DNA of 64,000 nucleotides from Sphaerolaimus hirsutus (Eukaryota; Nematoda; Chromadorea; Monhysterida; Sphaerolaimidae). Both the position numbers and the translations under genes were made by a program. The stretch lies in the NCBI GenBank assembly GCA_964036195.1, contig OZ038450.1:3164701-3228700 (forward strand). The letters are read 5' to 3'. Positions 23,346-36,569 of this stretch are shown here, in pieces. How positions within the stretch are numbered: the stretch's first letter is position 1; each line of letters begins with the position of its first letter. The notes under the pieces are model-generated. The model ran no database searches, had not been told where the DNA came from, and saw only the letters and a list, made by a program, of their open reading frames with translations.

Positions 23346-26300
23346 CTACACACAAAAAAAATCCTTCCCAGTGACTGACCCTCGTTTACTGGCGTTATCC
23401 TGTGCGGCCCTGACTTGGCAGTCTGCCAGCCTAGTAAGCAGCGATGCGTAGTAAATGGTGTGGCCGGCGCGCATGTTTCTGTAGCTGCTCATGGCTGATT
23501 GGTACAGGCTGGCCGCGGCCATCTGTAGTGTCAGAATGTGGGCGGGTTTATTTTGGTGATATTTATGTGAATTGTGAATGATGGATGAACCGTGATGTAC
23601 CTAAATAAAGAGGTTTTTCAATGGTCTACCCATTTACCTTTTACCTTTACCTTACCATTTACCTAACCCATTTACCTATATGGGTATTTCAGCACTTCAT
23701 GAAAACGGGTGAAAATCTTGAATAAATACCACAATTTTGCTTAATGATACATTTTTTCTTAAAAGATCTGGCGTATTTAAAAAAAAAACGATTTGGCTCT
23801 AATTTTAAAATACAAAAAAACACCGATTTTTTAAATATTGCACCAGCACCGGTGCTGGTGCCCTTCGGTCCCCAGCACCGGTGCTCCGGTGCCTTTCCAT
23901 CACTACACCCTGACCCACCGGTCTGCTCTTCATCAACTGATTAGCAGCCCTGACTCTGAGCGCGTTCAATCTCTTATTATCCCTGTGCAAGTACTTGGCC
24001 AGCTCGGACACGGCGTCGATCAGGGCGCAGCTGAACGCGTCCGACGCCAGCGCCGCGCAATTGGCGCCGGAAAGCATTGAACCCAGGCGTTGCTCTGATG
24101 CCAAAGCACTTTGCGGGGTGTACTTTGGCACCCGGTGACAGTAGGAACAGGGGGATAGGGTGTCGCTGTTGTGGGGGGGGGGTGTTTAAGCTGAGTGGCT
24201 GCGAGCGCGTGCATTTTTAGGTGCAAATACTAGCCCTCGCATTTTAGGATATTATTCAATGTACATTCATGTTGTACATTCGCACCAATCAGGGGTCTCC
24301 AGGATTTTGGCCCTCGCGGGGGCTGGATAGATAGCAAATCGCTCCTCCGGAAGGATAGATAGCTGAAAAATTTTCTGGGGAGGGGGGGCTCGCGGAGGCA
24401 AAATATAGGGACTTTTCAATGCATAGAAGGCAGAAATGGGTAAAATCGCTAAAAACAGGTTAATATGAGCTAAAATAGGCTAAAAATGGCACAAAATAGG
24501 TATATAAACATGTGTATAGGCGAAAGCCGCTATTTTGAAGGTGAAAAACTATAAAAAGGTACGAAAATTAGTGATTTTGAGCGAAAATTGGGACAAAATT
24601 TCTCAAAAATCGCTCCAGATAGGTAGATAGCTGGCCGTTTTGGGGGATAGATAGCCGAAAAATTTGCCTCCGTGGTAAATAGATAGCTGTGCGGCCTCCG
24701 GGATAGATAGATAGCTGGGGGATTTGGGTGGGGGGCATTTAGGTATTTACAGTTTGCAGATCGTTGACAAATTGAACAACTATGAATCACTGTCGTAATC
24801 ATATGTATCTGTTTTTAAATGCTCACATATCAAATGTAGTCGCATCAAAATCATCAAATACATTTTATTGCAATTCACAATTTTTTCAACCCTACTCACA
24901 CCCCCCAAAAAGCCCCCTCCACTCACTCCACCAAAGAGATCACGGCCACATCAGCCACACTATCCTTGCATTTGGCACATCTAAACGCGCTAAGGCGCCA
25001 CTCATCTTGTCTGAGGTGCGCATCGCCGCACACATCACAAGCGCATGGATTGAAGCCAAAGCCACTTTGCAAGAATGATTGCCGCTCTGGGTAGGTGTTG
25101 TGGCCGTAGTGGGTGCCGTAGGAGGTGGCCAGCTGGTGCCCTTTGGATACGGGGCACATGGTGCGCACCTGCGTGGGGTTGGTGTAGGGATGTGGTGTTT
25201 TTGAAGTAGGGCGGAAGTAGCTGATGGAAATAAATGGCACAGTTTGAAAAAATCGCGCTGATGAATCAGTTTATCGTTGATCATAATGGTCGCGAAAATT
25301 TTATGACCACATTGACACATTTATGTGCGAACAAGGTTTATGTACAAATTTTCGTGGGGGGGGCGCCGCCCCCCCCATTCGCCGGGCTCCGTATACAATC
25401 CGCCCTCCCCGCTCAAAAATCCTGGCTACGTCCCTGCACTTGACCTCAGATGATCATGGAAGCTCACCTGAATCTCGTTGCCAACAAACACCTGGCACAA
25501 ATTGGCCACGCAGCTGTGGTTCATCAAACTGGCTGTAGGGTATAACCCCGAGCCACAATATCGATCACCCATTGACATAGAGTTGCCACTATTTTCCATC
25601 ACATTTGTCTCCTCATTTGCGTTTTGGTCGCGACTTTTTGGCGGTGGAACGTCAAACCTCAGCACACCGTGAGAATTGGCTTTGAGCCGTAGCAAAATGC
25701 GATAGGCGGTTCTTTGGACAACCGCGCGCCGCTCGGATGACTGAAAGTTTTATTTGTTTTTGTTTTATTGCCAGAATGATGTAAGATTGTATAAAACCAA
25801 CTGGCATCTTTTCAGGCCAGCCTCTTTTATTTGACAGAAACTGTTTCATGTCCAACAAACTGGCAGCTTTGTCGGCTAACATTTTCCAATCAAATTGCTT
25901 TTGATCCTCTGGCGATGTTGGCACCAATCCAAAAACGGTGTTAAGTGATTTAGAACTGAGAAGTCATTTTTTCATTAGTGTGCTCACTGAAAATTTGCTT
26001 TCACCTGAATGTGGCAAACCTGTAAACATCATTTTCATTGTACCCATAATCCGTGGTTTTGTCATTCCCCTGCCTTGCATTCAAATTTCCATTCACATTG
26101 TTGTCAACACCACTGGCAGAAGCCCCAAAATTTGGCGGTGGACTTCCCTCCATATCACAGTCAATAATGTCATCTACTTGGCACCTGGCTATACTCCTCA
26201 CTGCCATTATGAGTTTGCCAGCCAGATTTGCACCTCGTGACTCTGGTGCCAATGTGCCACATTCAAACTTGTGCTGATAGTGTGCCTTTGCTTGACATGA

Positions 26301-29300
26301 TGAATCGCAGTATCTGGTTAACTGGTCAGAACAAGAGGGGCAAGGCACTGGGTCTGTGATAGTAAATACACCTGATTAAGTTTGAAACCACTCAGACAAC
26401 CAGGGGGCAGTCCCAGGCTCTGTAAATTGAGACCCTGTAAAATGTCATGTGCAAGGATGTACGCAAGGGGGGCGGGGGGAGGCGCCCCCCCCCCCCCGTT
26501 CCCGGGCCGGTCATGAAAGTTTGCCAGGAATGGCACTTTTGTAAAGCGATTTTGCAGGTACTTCGAAAAAATTTTCAAGAGGTAAAAGTAACCCATTTAA
26601 GTAAAATTTGGATACAAAATAAAATATTTGGATATGTGACAATAAGATTTGGATGCACATGACATTTTACAGTATGTTTTACATGATATTTGACACTTTA
26701 CAGGGTTTTTTTACATGACGCATGACATTTAACATGGTCTTTTAAATCTTACAGTGTCTTTTACAGGGTCTGGGACTGGCACCAGGATAGGAGGAAGACA
26801 AACCAGGCGGCAATGTGGCAAAACACTGTGAACAAAGCACTCTGCCATACTTCGCATATAGCAAAGACACAAAGGGGGTGTCCCTGATGACAAGTGCTCC
26901 GGCTGGCAAATCTGCACCAGCAACCAAGTATCTGCCAGCCTGGGGGTACTGCCAGACCCTGTAAAATGCCCTGTAAGATGTCAAATGTCATGCAAAGTGT
27001 CAAAAGTTATGGAAAATGCCCTGCAAAATGGCAAACGTACATCTGCCATTTTGCAGGGCATTTTCCATGACTTTAGACACTTTGCATGACATTTGACACT
27101 TTACAGGGCATTTTACAGGGTCTGGGAGTGGCACCTGTTTGCTGTATGCCACTTTGACACTTGCTGACATGTTGGGGTGCTGTTTGCTGGGTCCACCATG
27201 CAACGGCTGTCTTTGTGGTGACGGTTTGTCAGCGCTTGTGACTGTCACTTTGCTGTTGTGTACGCATCCGTTTTGGTCTAGTGATTGTGACTGTGAGCTA
27301 TTGGATTGAGATGAAGTGTCTTCCATTGCGGCTGTAAATTGTGGTTTTTAGGTTTTTAGTTTATGGTACAATTGATGTCCTTATACTGAAACTGAAGTCT
27401 ACCATCGTTTTTGGATTTATTGGTTGTGGTTTCAAAGTTCAACCATTCAATCGTGTTTTACAAATGGATCGTGGACAATTCAATCGTGTTTTCGTGTTCA
27501 TTGAATATTTTACTAATTGAATGGTTCTGTTGCCGTTGTCTGAGATTCGGTAAACGCGCGCCGCTCGGTGAGTAAATAAATATATTATTTACCCCGGGGA
27601 AAATTAGAATTTTACAAACGCTAAATGTTCAGGGAATGCGAAAAATGTGTTTTATGCCAAAAGCGTCTTTTACCCACAAATACATAAATCTCTACAAAAA
27701 TAAAAATATTTTTTGTAGCATCAGATCGATGTAAAATAGCATTTCACGAAATCAGTCTTGAATTTTTCCACAATTTCGAAAAAAATGCCTATCCCAAAAT
27801 GTACCTTTTGCCAGAGTCGCCTGATGTCTTCTATCTGTCCATTTTTTCCGCAAATTTTCCGCAAGCGGTTCCGGGTACCCGGCGATCGCCCTTTCAAGAT
27901 CCCTAACTGCCGCCTCATAAAAGTTCACTTTCTGCTCATCGGAATTCGCCGTGCGAATATTTTCACTGTTTTGTCCGATTGAATCCTTTCTGCATAATTC
28001 GTCCATCAAAGTGTGAATATTTTCTTGTGCCATTCTAAAGAACACCGCCGATCTATTCCCATATGCGAGTGATAGTTCAGCTGATTGTGTCTCCGCATGC
28101 CATATAGCAATTTCGTAATGACCGAGCGCCGCCTGCGTGACGTACGGATGTCTTCAAAAATAATTTAGCCCGTAATTATACCCCACTGCTGGATGCGCAC
28201 TCAAGGACGTACACAGCATTTTTGATCGGGGGGGGATTGTATACGGGCCCGGCAAACGAGGAGACGGCCCCCCCCCCTAAAATGTGGCCCTATATCAAAA
28301 GAATGGAGCCATGGCGGTGGCGCCATTTGTAGGCGCAAGCGCCATGGCATGGCAGTATTGACGTTGGCGTTGGCGTTGGCGCCATCGTCTACCATAGGGA
28401 TATCTATTTATACCTATATATAGTACATACTAGGACCATGTTGGGCACTTTTGTAATTCTGTTTAGACTCCTGAAAATACACATTAAACAGTGGGGTGGG
28501 GATTTGCGCTAAGAAGAAATCAACCATACATGCACTACATTGCTCTCACGATGTGGCCACACAGCATTTAGTTAGCGGTGTAACTTCGAAAACTGATAAA
28601 GCCTTTTTATCATTTCTGAGTTAACCAGAATGAATCATTTTTATCTCATTCAACAGTCGAGTAAATTTGTCCAATTCTGATTTATCAGCTGACTCATGAA
28701 ATATAGTGTGTGTGGGCTGTGATTAGCATTGAAAAAATCTCTGCCAGATTTATATTTAAAAATCTCAGAGAATCTCAGAAAAATATAATATTTCCTGATA
28801 TTCATACTTTTTTCACGATTTTACAGAGAGATTTAATTTAATTTTATTTATGAGAGATTTTCAGAGATTTTTAAAATATCAGAAAATCTCTCAAATTATG
28901 ATATATTTATATATATTTTTCCCAGGTTTTTTGAGAGTGATTATATTTTATTCTGGAGGGATTTTCTGAGATTATATTTACCTAATTATATGTATTTTCC
29001 AAAAATTTATGATATTTTTCAATGCTAGCTGTGATGTGTAATTATTATTTTGCACCTGCCTTTATTTATCAAAATACGATGACACTCTTTGACTAGTGTT
29101 CAGTCGGATAATTTTTATATTTTTATAATATTTTGTTTATTTTAATTGTATCTTATCGAACATTGGAAATAAAAACAGAGTTACACAAGTCTTTTTGCAA
29201 CAAAAAAACAACAACTCAAAACACAGTTACTCATTTTTTGAAAAACTCAAAACTCATTTTCTTCAAAGTCTCACTCATCATCAAACAAGCCAAACCAACA

Positions 29301-29395
29301 CATAAATCGCCAGCAGTATAAGCTTCATTTCCCAGCTTTCTGCTTTGATCACTGCGGCCGGGGCATTTTTTATTCAACTGCGCACCAGTAGACAT
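23346..29395 (-). CDS. SMYD4: SMYD4-like TPR-SET-MYND protein lysine methyltransferase, complete, 10 exons, 720 aa
   Basis: Exons: 29395-29300, 28132-27805, 27331-27135, 26939-26783, 26353-26005, 25955-25802, 25740-25468, 25168-24927, 24108-23919, 23522-23346. They sum to 2163 nt in one frame. Order: N-terminal TPRs (KLGNEAYTAGDLCAALGHYE; AYGNRSAVFFRM), SET N-lobe (AGRYLVAG, residues 208-215), MYND zinc finger (C243, C246, C264, C267, C275, C279, H287, C291), SET core NHSC (501-504), catalytic-side Y535-G536, post-SET CxCxxC (560-565), then C-terminal helical repeats. Human SMYD4 is about 800 residues and has this architecture. SMYD enzymes transfer methyl from S-adenosylmethionine to lysine. 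Start: ATG 29395, 22 codons before the first TPR residue. Intron 2 is exactly a foldback element; intron 3 begins with one. Two donors read GTTGGT. The TAG end extends past the last recognisable helix, so the final few residues are less sure. Confidence 0.93.
24291..24745. repeat. GATAGATAGCT-word repeat in a SMYD4 intron
   Basis: Same family as 16640-17090: CAGGGGTCTCCAGGATTTTG start, several GATAGATAGCTG units, CGAAAATTGGGACAAAATTT core. Confidence 0.6.
26404..26782 (-). mobile_element. CWG foldback element at the 5' end of SMYD4 intron 3
   Basis: Flanked by CAG on the plus strand at 26401-26403 and 26783-26785. Its GTGCCAGT end serves as the 5' splice site; the intron continues about 50 bases past its other end to a normal CACAG acceptor at 26354. 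A G-run insert resembling the GTATCCAG hAT family (26450-26510) sits inside one arm. Confidence 0.7.
26940..27134 (-). mobile_element. CWG foldback element forming SMYD4 intron 2 exactly
   Basis: On the minus strand the intron runs GTGCCACTCCCAGACCC...GGTCTGGCAGTACCCCCAG. CTG (plus strand) flanks both sides at 26940-26942 and 27135-27137. Arms of about 85 bp pair around the loop CGTACATCTG. The exons on either side encode SKQ and AGRYLVAG, contiguous in the SMYD4 family. Confidence 0.85.
28200..28395. mobile_element. Degenerate GTATCCAG-type MITE with GCGCCA centre
   Basis: Left CAAGGACGTACACAGCATTT, G run, then GCGCCATGGC words. Right TIR not found. In SMYD4 intron 1; a similar fragment is at 25339-25440. 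Confidence 0.45.
28724..29027. mobile_element. hAT MITE filled with GAGATTTTCAGAGATTTT words
   Basis: TIR TAGCATTGAAAAA. Perfect duplication GCTGTGAT at 28716-28723 and 29028-29035. Lies in SMYD4 intron 1. Confidence 0.85.
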
Positions 29396-29927
29396 GTCGA
29401 AGGCGAAACTAATGCATTAGATTCATGCAATTAGATGTGCACGCCAGCCTCTGTGGTCATGCAATATATCAACTGGTTTACTGCGAGTCGAGTCGGGGTC
29501 TGTGCGCGGAAAAAAAGTTTAGCTAAACATGTGTTCATGTGCTGTAGATGCAAAGTTCTTTAAATGGGTCAAAGGTGCCATGCATCATGATCATGAATGA
29601 TATTTATGCCTGCCCATTGCTGTTTTTATGTCGCTGCGAAAGAAAAATCGCAAGTGGTATTTCTTATGGATAAAATGCCCGCTATTTATGGCTAGTCTTT
29701 GAATGGAAAATGTAATATCTATCAGGCAGAAAAGAATATAAAAAAGTCTATATCTTTGAAAGGATGAATAGATGTATTTTTATACAAGTCTACCTGAGAG
29801 ATTGCATGGGCAAATGAAGAAATTTATATTTACATTTAACAAAGAACCGCCCGCAGATGTGATCCATTTTGTAAGTTAAGTAACGGGTTCCCTTTCGTGC
29901 TAATTGTTGTGCTAAACACAGCTCACA

Positions 29928-30224
29928 TACCGTATTTGCTTGAATAATCCCCCTGGGGGATTATTATTTCCTCAGACTTTTGAGGGGAAATATTCAAGGG
30001 AGAATTATAATTTCGTCAAAATTTTCGAGCATGTTTCGATCCAGTCAAGTCACGAAATGTGCATCATTAACACAATAACGTGCCATTTTTGTTAAAATTA
30101 GGCACAACGAATTGATCAAATCTCTTAGGAGGGATATTATTCAAGGGGGGAATTATTTTTTCCTCACTCGTCTTACGGGGGGGGGGGATTATTCATCGGA
30201 GGAACTATTCAAGCAAATACGGTA
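29928..30224. mobile_element. TACCGTATTTGCTTGAATA element
   Basis: Opposite orientation to 22756-23085; both carry an AAAATGGCACGTTTTTGTG-type core. Confidence 0.65.
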
Positions 30225-30559
30225 ACTCTAAATGCTTATGTGCGTTTTCACTTGCAATGTTGTCACTATATTTATGATTGAAAATAGCTGTACAAATATT
30301 ACCTAGGTAAACTGGACAGACAGATCGCCTTGAATGTTATGTTACCATATTTTGATGAATAAGATCACATGAAAGACTGCTCCAAATTCACCCAAAGTAG
30401 AAGCAATGTGATTAATATCATGAAATAAAAAATTATGTTTGTTCTTTTATTCAGACGGGATATGGTAGTTTCATTGTAAGGCGTAATGTCGCTGGAGTAT
30501 AGATAAAAATTAAATTCCACTGAAAATAATTGGAATGGAATGACTGACAACGTGAGCAG

Positions 30560-31059
30560 CATAGTTGTTACAGCGTATTTACGTTTACTCAAACATAGGT
30601 ATACTCGAGTACTGAGTGAATACGTTTGAGTTTCCTTTAAAAATGACATGTACTCGCTTTTACATATACTTTTTTAAGTATTTGAGTACAGAAAACATAT
30701 TTCTGATAAGCTCTTATATAGGCTTAGAAGCAAAGACGAAAAAATGACGAAAAAAGCTTTAAAAAATGGGCATAAATATAAGCCCATATCTAGCGAAAAA
30801 TAGCTGAAAATACGCAAAAAAACACTGTACCAGTGAATTTGAAGGTGGAAATAAGCAAAAAGTATGTAAATTCTATAAAAAAATCTCAAAAATACTACCT
30901 TTTTAGTAAAAAAGTGTTTTACTCACATTTACTAATAAGTAAAAGTAAAAAATTTACTTATCATTTTCTGTACTCAGAGGGTAAGTAAAGAAGAAATATA
31001 TTATGTTTACATTTACATATAGGTATTTTGAAAAAGTTTTGTACATTTAACAGCTCTGG
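30560..31059. mobile_element. hAT-type MITE of the AGTTGTTA family, diverged
   Basis: Left CATAGTTGTTACAGCG, right TTTAACAGCTCTG, same GTTTACTC words. No clear duplication. Confidence 0.5.
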
Positions 31060-31459
31060 TCACATTCAATCCGAGCCATTGTCATTGCAGCTCAGTTGAT
31101 CAAGCAAGTTTATTGAAACCTAATAATCTGAAACAAGTAATGCCCTCCGGCAGCTCTGTTAACACAAATGGTTTCTCTGCAATTCTTTAAATTTTATTAG
31201 CATTTCTTGCGTTTTTGTGCTACCGCAATGGCCGCTGCGCAGCACTTGTAAAGCAATTTCGATTTCTGCAAATGGCATCTCCTTTTCAAGAACAACGTGG
31301 AAAGTAGAGATGAAAATGGGCATGATTCAACAGATTGAATCTAATCAGCTGTCATGAATGCAGCTGATGAATTTAGTGAAATAATTAATTATTAATTATT
31401 AATCTGTTTCCATGCTACAATATCTGTACTGTAACTTGTATTGATAACAAACCATAGCG

Positions 31460-31697
31460 GCCAATTTCGAGCATTGTCAAGACAAGTGGCAAGAAATTTG
31501 ACAAATGTCAACTTGTGGCCACTTTCATATACTGTAAAATTTCAAATATCAGACACATTTGTCAAATGTCATATTGAATTTTATGGTCCTGGTAAAGTGC
31601 AAGAGAAAATTTTAATGGATACTTAACATTTTGAATGACATTTGATAAAAGTGTCAGACATTTTATTACACGTGACATTTCACAATGTGCGGGACTG
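31460..31697. mobile_element. Diverged foldback element of the CWG type
   Basis: Interior of ATGTCA/TGACAT words and right end GTGCGGGACTGGCCGCAG. The left end is not clear. Confidence 0.3.
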
Positions 31698-31985
31698 GCC
31701 GCAGCGAGGAATCAAAACTGAAAGTAGGTTGACATTTTTACTTGTCATTCAATTGGTCATATTCCTTTTGACGACATTTGACAAGTGAAAAAATTGGATC
31801 CATGCGGACAAAGTACAATGCATGTGCTTGTTTTCCAACTCAACACACACAAAGGACAGTGCCTAATGCATCACGCTTCTCAATAACAGATAGTTAGGGT
31901 TGGAATTATATATCGAATATCGAGCACTTTTTCTGTCAAATATCGAATAGGTCTAAATTTTGATAAAGTATCGACGATCGAATAC

Positions 31986-32311
31986 CACCGTATTTGCTCG
32001 AAATAACTCCACCCCTCGAAATACCCCCTGGTGTGAATGAGCTGAGGTATATTCAGATAATCATAATATATATTCAGATGTATGCAATGCAAATGATGTA
32101 TTTATTAAATACTGCCAATTTACATCGCAGTTACACGTAGACTACCTAGTTTGAGTAGTCTTCTACGCCTATATGCACCTATCTACGCTTATATCTAATC
32201 ACATTTATTGCCATTTATTACCACCCTATTCTTCACTATGACACTCCACGAAAAGTTCAGACGAAAGAATGAACCCCCCCCCCCCCCCGGGGTATTACGA
32301 GAAATACGGTA
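31986..32311. mobile_element. Diverged CGTATTTC-TIR element
   Basis: Ends ACCGTATTTGCTCGAAATAA and TATTACGAGAAATACGGTAT with a different core. Confidence 0.5.
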
Positions 32312-32348
32312 TCCGATCTCGGGCACTTTTCATATCTAAAATCTATCG

Positions 32349-33172
32349 GATTTCCTCGAAATCCCCCTCAAAATGGACACTATGAATTTCAAAACTCCCC
32401 CCCCCTCGAAATACCCCCCAAATATAGTGTATAGAGAACGAAAGTAACAAAAGCTACGGTTTGTGATCCGGGCAACGCAGAACACACGTTAGAACAATGA
32501 CTGTGTTATGTTAGAAACAGTGAGAGTCTTATACATGGCGCTATTTGTTGCATTTTCGACGTCTGGGTACGTTACAAACAAGGACGTATCCAGGGGGGGG
32601 GCGGGGGGGGCTGCAGCCCCCCCCCTTCCCGGGGTGAGACCCAAAAAGTCCCGGAAAATGCAACTTTTCCTATATATTTTCCGATGGTTCTTAAAAATTT
32701 TGCGCGCAAGCGCGCAATTTCGTCCCCATGCTTTGTATTTTCAGCGGATCGGCCCCTGTAAACCAATATACTCTGAAATAAAACCCATTTTTGCGATTTT
32801 CGCTGTATATGTATGCATTTTACATACATATAAAGCGGTTCCTGGCGCTGGCGCCAACGCCAATAGCGCCATGGAATGGTGCCTTTGTATGGCGCTAGCG
32901 CCAAAACGCTTTTCCGTCCCTATATAGGGAAAAATTTTAGGGGGGGGGGCTGAGCCCCCCCCGTTCGCCGGCCCCCGTAAACAAGCAGCCCCCCCCGCTC
33001 AAAAATCCTGGATACGTCCCTGGTTACAAACAACAATTTAGTACTGGGATTACAAACAATTTCTGGCGAAATAATAGACCCCCTCGAATTACCCCCCCCT
33101 CGTTTAACCCCCCCTCAAAATTCTCACTCTGAAAAAATAAACCCCCTTGGGGTATTTCGCGGAAGTTCGGTA
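32349..33172. mobile_element. Diverged CGTATTTC-type element split by a hAT MITE
   Basis: Left GGATTTCCTCGAAATCCCCC, right GGGGTATTTCGCGGAAGTTC, with the family core on either side of the 32579-33022 insertion. Confidence 0.55.
32579..33022. mobile_element. hAT MITE, CAGGGACGTATCCAG TIR
   Basis: Perfect duplication GTTACAAA at 32571-32578 and 33023-33030. G runs near each end and a GCGCCA centre. Nested in a CGTATTTC-type element. Confidence 0.85.
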
Positions 33173-34458
33173 TATCGAAAAGTGTCATCCCAACCCTAGT
33201 GGCACGCGGTGCCCCGCGCTACTGGCACATTCAAATACATACAGATTACAATGCAATGAATATTTATTTTGAAATGAAACCCTTTGCTATTACTATATTT
33301 CATCACCGCTGGTTGCATGCAATGTTTGTTGGGTAGATACATGGATCTTGTACCGTATTTCTTCTAATACATTTTTTAAAATCCACATTGATGCTTTGAT
33401 ATACTCGGCTGACTGCAAAGTATGCTCCCAAAATGACTTATGTCTTAGTCGATAACATGCGAGTGGGATACTTATCTATTAAACATCTTCACACAAAAGT
33501 TAAAAAATAAAAACGCAGAGTCGATTACAAACAAAAACAACATGTCGAAGGGTGGCTTATTATTTTGCCAGCAAATTTTGAGGGGGTTCATTCAAGGCGC
33601 AAATAAATACGACGATTTTTTCATTATTTCAACAAAGTTTTTTCAATTCGACGTACTCAGACATTGTGGGAGTATTTCAAAGGGGTCTACCATTTCCCCA
33701 GCTCACTCAGACCTGGGGGTATTTCGCGGGGGGTCAAGTCAAGTAGGAAAAATGCTAGAAAAATACGAAATGCTTCATGCCTGCAGTCATATTTTGTTTT
33801 ATTTAAGAATTTTAATTACCTATTATTAATGATGACGTCAGGATTGCATAGTGTTCGGTATGCCGAGTATATACAAATATTGTTCAAGTTTCATTTAAAA
33901 ACTATGTTCAAATGAAAAATGTGTGTAAAAATAAAACGGCAGCCTCCAAAAAGGGGCAACTCCAATAGAACGGCAGGTAAAAAAGTTGACGCAAAAATGG
34001 AACGGCGCTCTTCTACCAGAAGAAATACGGTAACACCCATTTCTAGCTGGCTGAATTTTCGCAGTGATATTTTCCTTCGATAAATAATTAATGTGTGGTG
34101 CCGCACCAGCATGAATCAACCTACAGTGTGTGTAGGTATGTTACATTTAAAAACAACACATTTCTTTCTTTCTACAAAATTGGCACACAGAGTAAAACAT
34201 ACAGACAACATGAGGTAATAGTAATTAGTTTATTTCAACGACAGTAAATAATTGAATGTATACGCGGCATAGCGATTTTATTCAAGCAATCAGAATACAC
34301 TCACTTCCGCGGTAAAAAAAAACGTGCAAATTTTTGCGCAACTGACAATAATTTCGCGTAACGCAATAGTAACGATATCGATCGAATTAACATGAAAATT
34401 ACACATTCGAATGTATTCAAACAGGGGAAAGGGATTCTTCGTGGCTTTGTCTACCATC

Positions 34459-34899
34459 CAGGGACGTATCCAGGATTTTCGAGCGGGGGGGGCTGTTTGT
34501 TTACGGAGGCCGGCGAGCGGGGGGAGCTCAGCCCCCCCCCCCTAAAATTTCACGTATACAGTGACGAATGGCGCCATGGCGCTGGCGCCATTAGTAGGCG
34601 CAACGCCATGGCGCCATTGGCGTTGGCGCCAGCGCCTTGGAACGCTGTATATGTATGTAAATATACATACAAATACAACAAACAACACACAATTGAGTAT
34701 GTTTGTAACGATTTTGGCCACAGGGAGCAAATCTGTAGAAAATACATCACGTGTGGTGAAAAATGCGCGCTTGCGCGCAAAATTTTTTTACGCTGACGTT
34801 GAAAAAGTGCCATTTTCCGGTCACTTTTTTGTCTCAGCCCGGGAGGGGGGGGGGGGGCTGCAGCCCCCCCCGCCCCCCCCCCCCCTGGATACGGCCCTG
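34459..34899. mobile_element. hAT MITE, CAGGGACGTATCCAG TIR
   Basis: Perfect duplication CTACCATC at 34451-34458 and 34900-34907. Same layout as 32579-33022. Confidence 0.88.
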
Positions 34900-35956
34900 C
34901 TACCATCTTTACGTACGCAGGCGACTTCTGTTTACCCATTTCTGTCAATTTTCGACAACCAATGTTTCAACAGAAACACTACTGTATGTCTTGGATCACG
35001 ATTGGCTTAGAGACAGGCTAATCCGCAATTTATGACTCCAGCTTACAATGGTTGTCCATGGTATAGAATGTAAAATATCAAAGCTTTAACGAGAAGATTA
35101 CATTAACAAAATGTAAATTAACAAATATCATAGCTTTAACGAGAATGTTACATTAAAAATATTATTTACCTTATCAATATTATTCTGAAAATATTCAGTT
35201 TCATTTTCATTTGTGAACGAAGACCATGGAATTTCAAAACTTCAAAAACCAATTTATCAGCCACAGCCTACATGCTCGCCCACATCGAGGTAACATTACG
35301 GTCTCAGATTTATTTATGAGAAGCAATTTGTTAGATAAGTACGCTTGGCAGGTGGCATTGCTCACCGGGTATATACGAACGTGCACTCAGCAATTTTATG
35401 TGAATTATTTACATAATTATTTATATGTAGGTACCTAATTGAAAATGTAAATATGGCCACGCGTTAAAAATACAAGGATATGATATTGTAAAAAGTTTTG
35501 AGCCAGCGCTACTTTCTAAATACTTAGCTTCCAATAAAAAGACTAAATACTGAACGGCCTAACATCTTTCTCAGCAGCAAAACAAAACGCAGAACTTTAC
35601 TTTTAATACAAAAATAAATGGTATGTTCAGAAAATATTCAGACAGGGCATTTTCCATGTAAATCCATGGTGCAAATACATGGCTCGCTATTGTGAATGTA
35701 GTGTTTGTGTGTCTTTTCCAAATACCGTATTACCTCAAAATACCCCCATGAGGGTCTATTATTTCGCCAGCAAAATTGGAGTTGGGGTTAATTCAATGGG
35801 GGGGTTATTATTTGATCAGAAATTTTGTAAAGATTGTAGTAAATAGTAGGCATTTGCATACCCAAAACAGGTAATAAATGTGTCCAAACAGAATATATTT
35901 GGACATAAAAGCATAGATTAGCTACACAAACTAGTCTAGCTGCAAGTGTAGCTGCA

Positions 35957-36300
35957 ATCAGGGGTCTCCAAGATTTTGGCCCTCGCAGAGGCTGGATAAA
36001 CAGCAAATCGCTCCTCTGGAGGGATAGATAGCTGAAAAGTTTTCTGGGGGGGCTGTGGGGGGGGGGGGGTTCCCGGGGGCAAAATATATAGACTTTTTCA
36101 GTGCATAGAAGGCAGAACGGGGAAAAAATCGCTAAATACAGGTTAAAATTGGCTTAAAATAGGTATATAAACATGTGTATTGGTGAAAGCTGTGATTTTG
36201 AAGGTGAAAAACTATAAAATGGTAAAAAATTAACGATTTTGATCGAAAATTGGGCCAAAATTTCTCAAAAATCGCTCCAGATAGGTAGGTGGCTGAGCAA
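35957..36300. repeat. GATAGATAGCT-word repeat, truncated
   Basis: Starts CAGGGGTCTCCAAGATTTTG and matches the 24.3-kb copy until about 36290, where an AGTTGTTA-type sequence takes over. Confidence 0.55.
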
Positions 36301-36569
36301 TTCCATGAAACTGGTTCCATGAAAAAGTACCCACTTTTACAAATTCTATGAAGAAAAGTACTCACTTTTACATTTTCCTGGAAAAAAGTGTTTTACTGAC
36401 ATGTACTCATGAGTATGAGTAAAAAGTGTATTTCATTTTCCGCATTCAGTGGTGAGTAAAAAGGTATTTTACACATACATATACTTTGAAAAAAGTTTAG
36501 TAATTAAAAGAACTGTGTGGCCCAATTATGAGCACAAATTTTTGTTTTTGTAGGCAGATAGATATAGGG

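Larger units (their letters stand above)
29396..32348. other. Intergenic between SMYD4 and the 32-kb repeats
   Basis: 29396-29927 is the SMYD4 upstream region with no clear motif. Then come MITEs at 29.9, 30.6, 31.5 and 32.0 kb. No protein-like ORF. Confidence 0.35.

Noticed and set aside
32508-32927. ORFs of 110-149 codons at 32.5 and 34.5 kb
   Set aside because: They lie in the CAGGGACGTATCCAG MITEs and come from G runs and GCGCCA words.
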